Origin: Deltaproteobacteria bacterium
Lineage (GTDB): Bacteria > Desulfobacterota > Binatia > UBA12015
NCBI GenBank assembly: GCA_016874795.1
Contig: VGTG01000045.1
Location: 1-37,828 of the forward strand
Direction: 5' to 3'
DNA length: 37,828 nucleotides
This document shows positions 7,696 to 14,586 of the stretch, one piece after another. The position numbers were made by a program, and so were the translations under genes. The notes under the pieces are model-generated. The model was not told the DNA's origin. It worked only from the letters and a program-made list of their open reading frames with translations, and made no database searches. Each line of letters opens with the position of its first letter. Positions within the stretch are counted from its first letter, which is position 1.

Positions 7696-8388
7696 TCACA
7701 CCCCCTTCGTGCTCGCGATCTTCTCCTTGGCCGCCTTGATCCGGCCGTAGGACGCCTCGTAGTCCTCCTGGCTGTACGCGATCACCTGATACGCTTCCTC
7801 GCGCCCGTACACGTGCGTGATCTCGACGCGCGCGCGCGGCATCCCCGGCGCTTGCTTGTACGTGAGGAAGTAGTGCTCGAGACGGGCGACGAGACGCGCC
7901 GGCAGGTCGGCGACCTCCTTCGCGTCGCCGTAGACGGCGTCGCCCTCGAGGACGGCGATGATCTTGTCGTCGGCCTCGTTGCCGTCGATCATGCGAAGTC
8001 CGCCGATCGGGATCGCCGGGACGAGAATGTCGCCGTGCGTGATGTCGCGCTCGCAGAGGACGCAGATGTCGAGTGGATCGCCGTCTCCCTCGATCGCGGT
8101 CCGGCCCGCGCGCTCGGCACAGAACCGGCCGATGCGATCGCCGCAGTACGTCTGCGGGATGAAGCCGTACAGCGACGGATAGACGTTCGAGAACTGCTGC
8201 GGCCGGTCGACCTTCAGGAAGCCCGTTCGCTTGTCGAGCTCGTACTTGACCGTGTCCGTCGGGACGATCTCGATGTATGCGGTGACCTTGCGGGGCGCTT
8301 CGTCTCCCGGCGTGATGCCGTGCCACGGATGACGCCGGTAGAGCATCGGCAGGTATCGCAGCGGATCGTCTTCCGGATCGCTCGCCAT
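7696..8388 (-). CDS. ppa: Family I inorganic pyrophosphatase
   Basis: The 230-residue soluble pyrophosphatase shows the family I pattern: KYELDKRTGFLKVDRP near the N-terminus, YGFIPQTYCGD, the metal-binding core EGDGDPLDICVLCERD (D-x-D-P-x-D signature), IPIGGLRMIDGNEADDKIIA, and Y-K-Q near the C-terminus (HYFLTYKQAPG). It hydrolyses PPi made by biosynthetic ligases, which pulls those reactions forward. It is somewhat longer than the ~175-residue E. coli enzyme, with an N-terminal extension closer to eukaryotic or long bacterial forms. The ATG at 8388 faces away from the zinc-ribbon gene at 8430; a short 41-bp divergent spacer separates them. Confidence 0.94.
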   Translation of the reverse strand: MASDPEDDPLRYLPMLYRRHPWHGITPGDEAPRKVTAYIEIVPTDTVKYELDKRTGFLKVDRPQQFSNVYPSLYGFIPQTYCGDRIGRFCAERAGRTAIEGDGDPLDICVLCERDITHGDILVPAIPIGGLRMIDGNEADDKIIAVLEGDAVYGDAKEVADLPARLVARLEHYFLTYKQAPGMPRARVEITHVYGREEAYQVIAYSQEDYEASYGRIKAAKEKIASTKGV

Positions 8389-8429
8389 CGGCCTCGACTA
8401 CCACACACGCAGAGGCTAGTCCCAGCGCG

Positions 8430-8750
8430 GTGACGACTCTCCTCCTGGTCGCCGCCCTCGTCGCCGCAGTCGCGGTGATGGGCGCACGACGCTGGCGTCG
8501 CGAGCGGCTGCGGCGCGCCGCGCAGGAGCGCGCGGGAGCGAGGCCCGAGACCGCCTTCTACATCCGCTCGTTCGACGAGATGGACGAGCACCTGCGGAAG
8601 CGCTGGTGCTCGTGCGGCGGCTTCCTCGAGCTCGAAGGCGAAGGCACGCGCGAGCTCGACGAACGCCGCTACCGCGTCGCGCGCATGCGCTGCCACGAGT
8701 GCGACGAGATCGGCGAGGTATACTTCGACACCACCGACCTCGTGCAGTAA
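8430..8750 (+). CDS. Small membrane-anchored zinc-ribbon protein
   Basis: A 106-residue protein from a GTG start. Residues ~3-17 (LLLVAALVAAVAVMG) form a single N-terminal membrane helix, followed by Arg-rich residues that would stay cytoplasmic. The C-terminal half has a four-Cys pattern, WCSCGG (C-x-C-G) and about 30 residues later RCHECDEIG (C-x-x-C), a plausible zinc ribbon. I do not recognise a named family. Its TAA stop at 8748-8750 supplies the last two bases of the 86-bp palindrome that follows, so the palindrome probably terminates this transcript. Confidence 0.7.
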   Translation: MTTLLLVAALVAAVAVMGARRWRRERLRRAAQERAGARPETAFYIRSFDEMDEHLRKRWCSCGGFLELEGEGTRELDERRYRVARMRCHECDEIGEVYFDTTDLVQ

Positions 8751-8834
8751 GGGGGTCCGGTTCGTTGCGGCGCATCTGCACCCAGGCTCGAACGAGCCTG
8801 GGTGCAGATGCGCCGCAACGAACCGGACCCCCTT
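8749..8834. repeat. 86-bp perfect palindrome, copy 1 of a dispersed repeat; likely bidirectional terminator
   Basis: Two 42-bp arms (8749-8790 and 8793-8834) are perfect reverse complements around a 2-nt centre (AA). Each arm reads outward-in AAGGGGGTCCGGTTCGTT, then GCGGCGCATCTGCACCC, then AGGCTCG. The element exactly fills the space between two convergent stop codons: its first two bases are the end of TAA (8748-8750) and its last base is the first base of TCA, the complement of the opposite TGA (8836-8834). A second, diverged copy lies at 35231-35322. No T-tract is present, but the stem would be extremely stable in RNA. Confidence 0.93.
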
Positions 8835-9169
8835 CAGTCTTGCGCGGTGCGGGGGGTGTCGACGACCTCGGAGCGCTTCATGACCTCGAGGCTCTCGGTC
8901 GTGCTCGGCTCGGTACGCGGCTCGATCGTGCCCGTCGCCGCGGCGGCGCTCCAGCCGACGATCGATCCTTGATCCGAGATGGCCCCCTCCGGATCGGTTC
9001 CGAAGCGGATGATGCGAAGGGTCGAGGGCTTGTCGACCTTCGCGTGCGACTGCTCGAGCGACGACATGCCCTTCCAGTCCTCCTGCGCCTCCGCCGCTGC
9101 CGGCGCGAGAAGCGCAAGAGTGCTGGCGAAAACGATCGCGCGGCCCGTCTCTCGTTTCGCGTTTCGCAT
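8834..9169 (-). CDS. Small secreted protein, unknown function
   Basis: The 111-residue protein starts at ATG 9169, which has GGAGG about 6 nt upstream. A Sec signal peptide is visible: basic MRNAKRETGR, hydrophobic AIVFASTLALLAPAAAEA, and likely cleavage before QEDWKGM. The mature ~80 residues are polar with SLEQSHAKVDKPSTLRIIRFG and no Cys. I do not recognise the family. It is the last gene of a minus-strand run from the YkgJ-like gene, 56 nt after the Cys-rich membrane protein, and its stop abuts the large palindrome. Confidence 0.68.
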   Translation of the reverse strand: MRNAKRETGRAIVFASTLALLAPAAAEAQEDWKGMSSLEQSHAKVDKPSTLRIIRFGTDPEGAISDQGSIVGWSAAAATGTIEPRTEPSTTESLEVMKRSEVVDTPRTAQD

Positions 9170-9225
9170 GCTCACCTCCGTTCGCGATGGATCGTACGCA
9201 GTCCGCGCTGCTTTGGGAAATCGCA

Positions 9226-9498
9226 TCAGCGGCACGCCACCGAAGCCGGCGGGGCCTGGTCGCAGGCGAACGAGTCCCGCACGCCGGCGGCGATGAGCCC
9301 GCACGCGGTCGTACGCCCGCTGTGGACCGCCTGCTCCTTCGAGGCGGCCGCGGCGGTGGCGCAGTTCCGGCGTCCGGAGAACTCCATGCACACCTCGCAC
9401 TGGACCTCCTGCGCGCCGAGCGTCAGCCAGGTCAGGATGCCCGCCAGGGCGACGAGCGAGACGATCGTCACCAAGCGCGCCAGAGCTTTGCCCTTCAC
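9226..9498 (-). CDS. Small Cys-rich membrane-anchored protein
   Basis: The 90-residue protein starts at GTG 9498, preceded by AGGAGG; the GTG overlaps the upstream TGA as GTGA. One membrane helix (RLVTIVSLVALAGILTWLTLG, shown in part as VSLVALAGILTWLT) is followed by a short exported domain with five cysteines: QCEVC, RRNC, TTAC and FAC, with a final VACR. The even spacing and a conserved-looking core (EVCMEFSGRRNCATAAAA) suggest a disulfide-bonded or metal-binding domain facing the periplasm. I know no characterised member. Coupling to the TrmN6-like gene suggests coordinated expression. Confidence 0.7.
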   Translation of the reverse strand: MKGKALARLVTIVSLVALAGILTWLTLGAQEVQCEVCMEFSGRRNCATAAAASKEQAVHSGRTTACGLIAAGVRDSFACDQAPPASVACR

Positions 9499-10403
9499 GA
9501 AGGTCCTCCTCCCGCCGGCATTCCCATCGCCCGACGGAGCGCACGGAACTCACCGCTCCAGGCGCCTCTCCCATCGCGGACGACGAGCGGCGCGAGCGGC
9601 TCGTGCGTCCCGAGCGTCCCGAGGGGTTCGACCTCCGCAGCGCGACCGAGCGCGAAGACGCCGAAGAGCGGATCCTTCCCGGAGCGCGGCACGACGTCCC
9701 GCCAGCTCTCGATCGCGAGGCCGGCTTTCGCGGCGCCGCGCGCGACGCGGCCCTCGGGTCCGCCCGTCATGCAGAGGACGAGCCGTCCCCCCGGCCCGAG
9801 CAGCCGTGCGCCTGCCTCGCAGTACGCCTCGACCCCGCCCCGCGTTTCGAGCCGGCACGCGAGCCGCTGCGGGTCGCTCGAGCCGACCGCATCCGAGAGC
9901 GGGAGGTACGGCGGCGTCGCGGTCACGAGATCGACCGTCTCGCCCGCGAGGGCGAGGGTCGCCCCGTCTCGCAGATCGCCGTGCAGTACGCGACATCGCT
10001 CCGCGATCCCGTTCCACGCGAGCGAGCGACGCGCGAGCGCGACGCTCTCCGCCTGCGCTTCGACGCCGAAGCCGCACGCGTCCGGAAACCGCCACGCGAG
10101 GAGCATCAGCACCGAGCCGATCCCGCAGCCGAGGTCCGCGAAGTGCGCTGGCGGCGCGCTTCGGTGAAGCTCTGCGGCGAAGTGCGCGGTGACGAGATCG
10201 TCGAGCGACCACCGATGTCCGCCGGTCCGCTGGAAGATCCGGAAGTCTCCGGCGAGATGGCAGAGATCCTCGCCGGGCGCGGGCCAAAGCCGCGGATCGT
10301 CGCCCGGGCCCGCCGGTCGTGGTCCCGGTGCGATCCAACCGGGCGGGCGTCGCGCGGCGCGTACGATTCCGGGGCTCGCGGCGATGTCGATCGCCGAGCT
10401 CAG
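9495..10403 (-). CDS. TrmN6/YfiC-like N6-adenine methyltransferase
   Basis: Class I methyltransferase of about 302 residues. It has GDFRIFQRTGGHRWSLDDLV (a substrate-side motif seen in YfiC/TrmN6 proteins), motif I FADLGCGIGSVLMLL, FGVEAQAESVALARRSLAWN, and the catalytic VTATPPYLPLS (PPY motif, with A-T-P-P-Y in place of N-P-P-Y). YfiC methylates A37 of tRNA-Val; the exact substrate here is inferred only. No ATG, GTG or TTG lies between the upstream stop and the conserved core in this frame. The best start is CTG 10403, which overlaps the previous TGA (CTGA) and has GGGAG 6-7 nt upstream. Confidence 0.78.
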   Translation of the reverse strand: MSSAIDIAASPGIVRAARRPPGWIAPGPRPAGPGDDPRLWPAPGEDLCHLAGDFRIFQRTGGHRWSLDDLVTAHFAAELHRSAPPAHFADLGCGIGSVLMLLAWRFPDACGFGVEAQAESVALARRSLAWNGIAERCRVLHGDLRDGATLALAGETVDLVTATPPYLPLSDAVGSSDPQRLACRLETRGGVEAYCEAGARLLGPGGRLVLCMTGGPEGRVARGAAKAGLAIESWRDVVPRSGKDPLFGVFALGRAAEVEPLGTLGTHEPLAPLVVRDGRGAWSGEFRALRRAMGMPAGGGPS

Positions 10404-11035
10404 CGCGCGCTCCCGCGGACGCGCGCGCCCAACGTGGCGCGGGCGCGCGGCAAGCGCGCCATCGAACGGATCTCCTCGATCTCGCTCCGGTACGCTTCGA
10501 GCACGCTCGGCTGGCCGGGCAGCTCCGCACGCGGCGCGATGCAGCCGATGCGACGCGCGGACGGCTGCACCGAGATGCGCACGCGCGATCCCTCCGCCTG
10601 CAGCATCAGCGGCCAGTGCCGGCACGCGGCGGGCTTCCAGTCGGGCACGTGGCGTCCCGTCGCGAGCGCCTGGTGATGGATCGAGCAGAGAGCGCGCGTG
10701 CGCGTCCGCATCAGGAACGGGCAGACGCCGTCGTCGTCCGTCTCGATGATCCACTCGGGTGGATCGTCGACGAAGACGCTCGCGTAGCCGTCGTCCTCCG
10801 CGAGCGCCGGAACGAGCGAGGCGAGCTCGTCCATCATGCTGTCGATCGCGCGAATCTCGCGACGCGAGACCTCGACGGCGAGGCCGATGCAGCACGTGCG
10901 ATCGCGCGGGCAGCCGTCCGGCCAGCAGCGGTACGCGAAGCGCGACAGGCTCGCGTCGAGGATCACGTCGAGACGCCGCCCCGAGCCCGAACGGCGGGTC
11001 GAGGTCGGCTTTTCGGGCGCGCGCTTCGCCGGCAC
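10400..11035 (-). CDS. YkgJ-like Cys-cluster (zinc/iron-chelating) protein
   Basis: A protein of about 211 residues from GTG 11035; GTG 11092 is also possible and the start is uncertain. Its cysteines lie in YRCWPDGCPRDRTCC, then GVCPFL, then ALCSIHHQALATG, and WKPAACRHWPL, the layout of the putative zinc- or iron-chelating YkgJ/DUF3109-type domain. The intervening EVSRREIRAIDSMM is the usual helix of that fold. The biochemical role of the family is unknown. It heads a minus-strand unit and its TGA overlaps the CTG of the TrmN6-like gene. Its promoter must lie in the ~66-bp gap shared with the divergent acyl-CoA dehydrogenase. Confidence 0.7.
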   Translation of the reverse strand: MPAKRAPEKPTSTRRSGSGRRLDVILDASLSRFAYRCWPDGCPRDRTCCIGLAVEVSRREIRAIDSMMDELASLVPALAEDDGYASVFVDDPPEWIIETDDDGVCPFLMRTRTRALCSIHHQALATGRHVPDWKPAACRHWPLMLQAEGSRVRISVQPSARRIGCIAPRAELPGQPSVLEAYRSEIEEIRSMARLPRARATLGARVRGSAR

Positions 11036-11101
11036 GGGCCGGGAGATAGCAGAGGGAAGCGGCGTTGACCCGCCACAGGCGGTCCGCTTCACTCCCCGCC
11101 C

Positions 11102-12334
11102 ATGATCGAATGGAGCGAGCAGCACCTGGCGATCCGCGACGCGTTCCGCCGTTTCGTCGAGGCCGAGATCAAGCCGAACCTCGAGGAGCTCGAGCACGGG
11201 GATACGCCGCCGTACCGCGTCCTGCGGAAGATGTTCGAGACCTTCGGCATCGGAGCGATGCAGCTCGATCGCTTCCAGCGCCAGCTCGAGCGCGAGAAGA
11301 GCGGCGGCGCGGAGCAGAAGCCGTCCGACGCCGCACGCAGCCTCTCGTTCGAGGCGGCGACCGACGCCGCGGCGATGCAGATCCTCCCGATCATCGAGCT
11401 CTGCCACTACTGCCCCGGCATGGTCACCGCGATGGGCGTGAGCGTCGCGCTCACGGCCGGCGCGATCCGCTCGCGCGGCACGGTCGCGCAGAAGGAGAAG
11501 TTCGTCCCGCAGCTTCTCACGATGGAGAAGGTCGGCGCCTGGGCGATCACCGAACCCGGCTCGGGCTCGGACGCGTTCGGCAGCATGAAGTCGACGGCGC
11601 GCCGCGACGGCGATCAGTACGTGCTGAACGGCAACAAGACGTTCATCACGAACGGCCCGTACGCCGACACGATCGTCTTCATCTGCAAGCTCGACGAAGG
11701 CAACGATCCGCGCGACCGGAAGGTGCTGAGCTTCATCCTCGACCGCGGCATGCCCGGGCTCACGCAGTCGAAGCCGCTCCGCAAGATGGGCCTGCACTCG
11801 TCGCCGACGGGCGAGCTCTTCCTCGACGACGTGCGCGTCGGGAAGGACCGCTTGATCGGCGAGAAGGAAGATCCCGCGGCACGCTCCGGGGCGAAGGCGA
11901 CCTTCAACACGGAGCGCGCGGGCGTCGTCGCGATGGCTCTCGGGATCGTCGAGCAGTGCCTTGCGCTTTGCGTCGAGTACGCGAAGACGCGCGTCCAGTT
12001 CGGCCGCCCGATCGGCGAGTTCCAGCTCATCCAGGAGAAGCTCGCCGGAATGGAGGTCGCGCGCATGAACCTCCAGAACATCGTGTTCCAGCAGATCGAG
12101 CGTGCGGCGCTCGGGAAGCCGATGAGCCTCGCCGAGGCCTCTGCCGGGAAGCTCTACTCGGCGCGCGCGGCGATGTCGGTCGCGCTCGAGGCCGTGCAGC
12201 TCTTCGGCGGAAACGGCTACATGGCCGAGTTCCAGGTCGAGCAGCTCTGCCGCGACGCGAAGGTGCTCCAGATCTACGCGGGCACCGACGAGATCCAGAT
12301 CTCCCAGATCGCGCGCAGCCTCCTCGCGGATTGA
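11102..12334 (+). CDS. Acyl-CoA dehydrogenase (IVD/LCAD-type catalytic base position)
   Basis: A 410-residue flavoprotein. It has the FAD/substrate motif GAWAITEPGSGSDAFG (residues ~145-160), the NGNKTFITNG strand, and the C-terminal signature ending QLFGGNGYMAEF and VLQIYAGTDEIQ. In most family members the catalytic Glu lies in I-Y-E-G-T; here that position is Ala (A393). The Glu of NTERAG (E271) sits where isovaleryl- and long-chain enzymes carry their base (E254/E261). The substrate chain is therefore likely branched or long (inference). There is an extra charged loop at ~60-85. It is transcribed away from the YkgJ unit and no strong ribosome-binding site is seen. Confidence 0.9.
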   Translation: MIEWSEQHLAIRDAFRRFVEAEIKPNLEELEHGDTPPYRVLRKMFETFGIGAMQLDRFQRQLEREKSGGAEQKPSDAARSLSFEAATDAAAMQILPIIELCHYCPGMVTAMGVSVALTAGAIRSRGTVAQKEKFVPQLLTMEKVGAWAITEPGSGSDAFGSMKSTARRDGDQYVLNGNKTFITNGPYADTIVFICKLDEGNDPRDRKVLSFILDRGMPGLTQSKPLRKMGLHSSPTGELFLDDVRVGKDRLIGEKEDPAARSGAKATFNTERAGVVAMALGIVEQCLALCVEYAKTRVQFGRPIGEFQLIQEKLAGMEVARMNLQNIVFQQIERAALGKPMSLAEASAGKLYSARAAMSVALEAVQLFGGNGYMAEFQVEQLCRDAKVLQIYAGTDEIQISQIARSLLAD

Positions 12335-12375
12335 GGCCGCTCGTCGGCTCCACCTGTCCCCGTGCGGCGACGGCT

Positions 12376-12391
12376 GTCACCACGGGGTGAC
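12376..12391. promoter_or_regulatory. Palindrome upstream of a sigma-54-type promoter; possible activator site
   Basis: GTCACC-ACGG-GGTGAC forms perfect 6-bp arms with a 4-bp spacer. It lies about 50 bp upstream of the -24 element of the promoter at 12441. That is within the range where sigma-54 activators bind, although they often sit further upstream. It could instead be part of a terminator for the acyl-CoA dehydrogenase (stop at 12334), but no T-tract follows. Confidence 0.4.
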
Positions 12392-12440
12392 GGCTGCGGT
12401 GCGGAGTGCCGGGTTTCGCGTGCGTTCTGCGTGGGCCGCC

Positions 12441-12456
12441 TTGGCACCCTCATTGC
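12441..12456 (+). promoter_or_regulatory. Sigma-54 (RpoN) -24/-12 promoter
   Basis: TTGGCAC-CCTCA-TTGC matches the RpoN consensus TTGGCACG-N4-TTGC except for one base. The GG and GC dinucleotides are spaced exactly 12 bp apart. The predicted transcription start is near 12468, leaving a leader of about 60 nt before the XRE gene at 12527. No coding sequence overlaps it, which makes a chance match less likely. Transcription from it would need an AAA+ enhancer-binding protein encoded elsewhere. Confidence 0.65.
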
Positions 12457-12526
12457 GATGCTGGCCGGCAGATCGAATGCGCAGACGCCACGAGGCGTCA
12501 AACATGCAAACGGTCGGGAAGGAAGG

Positions 12527-12781
12527 ATGACGACCACCATGGCAACGACCACGCACACGATGACCGGAACCGAGGTTCGGACCCTGCGGCGCGATCTCGG
12601 CATGACGCAGGAGGACCTCGCTCACGAGCTCGGCGTGACCGTCTCGACCGTGAACCGCTGGGAGAACGGACACACGCGCCCGAGCCGACTCGCCCACGCG
12701 GGCCTGGACCGGCTCGCGAGCATGCGAGCCACGCCCACTCCGTTCCCGCAGGTGGCGGCCGAGCGCGAGCAGCGCGTCTGA
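12527..12781 (+). CDS. Small XRE-family helix-turn-helix regulator
   Basis: The 84-residue protein consists of a short Thr-rich N-terminus (TTTMATTTHTMTGTE) and one HTH_3 domain: VRTLRRDLGMTQEDLAHELG, then VTVSTVNRWENGHTRPS, the typical helix-turn-helix with R-W-E-N-G. The C-terminal tail is short and has no ligand domain. ATG 12527 directly follows GGGAAGGAAGG; ATG 12542 has better spacing to the same site. It stands alone between the acyl-CoA dehydrogenase and the M20 peptidase, behind a sigma-54-type promoter, which is unusual for a small XRE protein. The target is unknown. Confidence 0.82.
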   Translation: MTTTMATTTHTMTGTEVRTLRRDLGMTQEDLAHELGVTVSTVNRWENGHTRPSRLAHAGLDRLASMRATPTPFPQVAAEREQRV

Positions 12782-12866
12782 GCGCATCACCACGAATCGA
12801 ACGCGTCTGAACGACCGAGAGAACCGCTCTTCCGTCCGACAGGGTTCGGCTCGTCGCTGGCCGGCG

Positions 12867-14315
12867 CTACGCGGCCGGCGGCGGGCCGGATCGGGGTGTC
12901 GCGAGCACCTGCGCGATGCAGCCCGTCAAGCGACGCGCCGTCCGCAGGTCGAGGAACTCGTTCGGGCCGTGCGCGTTCGAGCCGGGACCGAGCACTCCCG
13001 TGATCACGAACTGAGCCGCCGGGAACCGCTCACCGAGCATCCCCATGAAGGGGATCGAGCCGCCCTCGCCCATCGCGACGGGAGGCGGGCCGAACCACGT
13101 CGTCGAAGCCGCGCGTAGCTTCTCCTCGAGCCACGGCGCCATCGGCGGAGCGGACCAGCCCGTCTGTCCGCCCGCGCTCACGCGAACGCGAGCGCCGTGC
13201 GGGGGATCGCGCTCGAGCGCCGCGCGGACGGCTGCGGCGGCTCGTGCCGACGGCACCGTCGGCGGAAGACGAACGCCGAGGCGAAGCGTCGTCCGCGGGC
13301 GAAGCACGTTGCCCGCGTCCTCGAGAGCGGGAATGCCGCGCGCGGCGATCACCTCGATCGCGGGACGCCACGTCCGGTCGAGGACGAGATCCACCATGTC
13401 CCTCTTCGCCGTCCCCGCGCCCGGGACGAACGGGAACCGCTGGAACGCCGTCGGCCCGAGCGCCTCCGCCGCGACCTCCGCCTGCGCCCGCCGGTCCGCC
13501 GGGATGTCGGCGTGCAGCTCGGGAAGCCGCACGCGGCCCGTCGTCGCGTCCTCGAGGCGCTCGAGGAGAAGGCGCGCGATCCGGAAGCTCGACGGGACGA
13601 CGCCTCCCGCGTCGCCGCTGTGCACGCCTTCCTCGAGCACCTCGACCCCGAGGTCGACGGCGAGGAGGCCGCGCAGCGACGTCGTGCACCAAAGGCGATC
13701 GTAGTCGCCGCAGCCCGAGTCGAGGCAGACGACGAGCGACGGCGAGCCGAGTCGCGCTCCCAGGTGCTCGATGTGCGCGGGAAGGTCGATGCTGCCGCTC
13801 TCCTCGCTGCACTCGATCAGCACGACGCAGTGCGGATGCGGGACGCCCTGCTCCTGCAGCGCGCGGATCGCCGTCAACGAGGCGAAGACGGCATAGCCGT
13901 CGTCGGCGGCGCCGCGGCCGTAGAGGCGCTCTTCACGGACGACGGGCGTCCACGGTCCGAGGCCTTCGGCCCAGCCGACCATCTCCGGCTGCTTGTCGAG
14001 GTGGCCGTAGAGGAGGACGTCGCCCGCCACGGTCCCGGGGACGTCGACGAGGAGGACCGGCGTGCGCTCGTCGAGCCGGACGACCTCGATGCTCGCACCC
14101 GCGGGCGCGCTCCGCCGTGCCCAGGCCTCGGCCAGCGCGAGCGCGCGATCCATGTGACCGTGCGCGGCCCAGTCGCGATCGAAGGCGGGAGAGACGTTCG
14201 GGATCCGCACGTACTCGACGAGCGCCGGGAGGATCGCGTCCTGCCACTCCCCGTCGATGAAGCTCCGCGCACGGGCGACGTCGAGGGGAGCGGCGTCGAG
14301 GTTCCGCTCGGCCAT
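12867..14315 (-). CDS. M20-family metallopeptidase
   Basis: A 482-residue di-zinc peptidase. The catalytic domain has YGHLDKQPEMVGW with the first metal His and catalytic Asp (~105-107), YGRGAADDGYAVFASL with the bridging Asp (~139), the base/ligand pair ECSEESGS (Glu ~171-172), CLDSGCGDYD with an Asp ligand, and the C-terminal His in NAHGPNEFLD. The middle part is the dimerisation/lid domain (VHSGDAGGVVPSSFR). This layout matches the carnosinase/dipeptidase branch more than DapE or ArgE, but substrate prediction is weak. ATG 14315 faces amtB divergently across 271 bp. Confidence 0.88.
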   Translation of the reverse strand: MAERNLDAAPLDVARARSFIDGEWQDAILPALVEYVRIPNVSPAFDRDWAAHGHMDRALALAEAWARRSAPAGASIEVVRLDERTPVLLVDVPGTVAGDVLLYGHLDKQPEMVGWAEGLGPWTPVVREERLYGRGAADDGYAVFASLTAIRALQEQGVPHPHCVVLIECSEESGSIDLPAHIEHLGARLGSPSLVVCLDSGCGDYDRLWCTTSLRGLLAVDLGVEVLEEGVHSGDAGGVVPSSFRIARLLLERLEDATTGRVRLPELHADIPADRRAQAEVAAEALGPTAFQRFPFVPGAGTAKRDMVDLVLDRTWRPAIEVIAARGIPALEDAGNVLRPRTTLRLGVRLPPTVPSARAAAAVRAALERDPPHGARVRVSAGGQTGWSAPPMAPWLEEKLRAASTTWFGPPPVAMGEGGSIPFMGMLGERFPAAQFVITGVLGPGSNAHGPNEFLDLRTARRLTGCIAQVLATPRSGPPPAA

Positions 14316-14505
14316 GCGCTTCTCGTTACAGCGCGCACACGGCCCGCGAAAGTCGAGGGCTCCGCCGCGGTGGCGAACGATCGGCCGAGCCCGGGTTCCA
14401 TCGATCGGGCGGACGTCGCTCATTCTTTCGGCGTCGTCGTGCCCAAGAAACGAGCGATCCGGCGCCCGGCGCGAATCGACGGCAGCCAATTGCTGGGTTC
14501 TTCGG

Positions 14506-14521
14506 CGGCATGGCCGTTGCA
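14506..14521 (+). promoter_or_regulatory. Sigma-54-type promoter upstream of amtB
   Basis: CGGCATG-GCCG-TTGCA has GG and GC spaced 12 bp apart and a perfect -12 half (TTGCA). The -24 half matches 5 of 7 consensus bases. It sits 66 bp before the amtB ATG in the intergenic region. AmtB genes are classically controlled by NtrC and sigma-54 (established in enterics), which supports the call. I could not find a clear NtrC dyad upstream. Confidence 0.5.
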
Positions 14522-14586
14522 AAACCCGCCTCGAGCACGCCGCACCCGCGGCGCGTCCACAACCCCATTCGGAGGGAGGATGGAAG

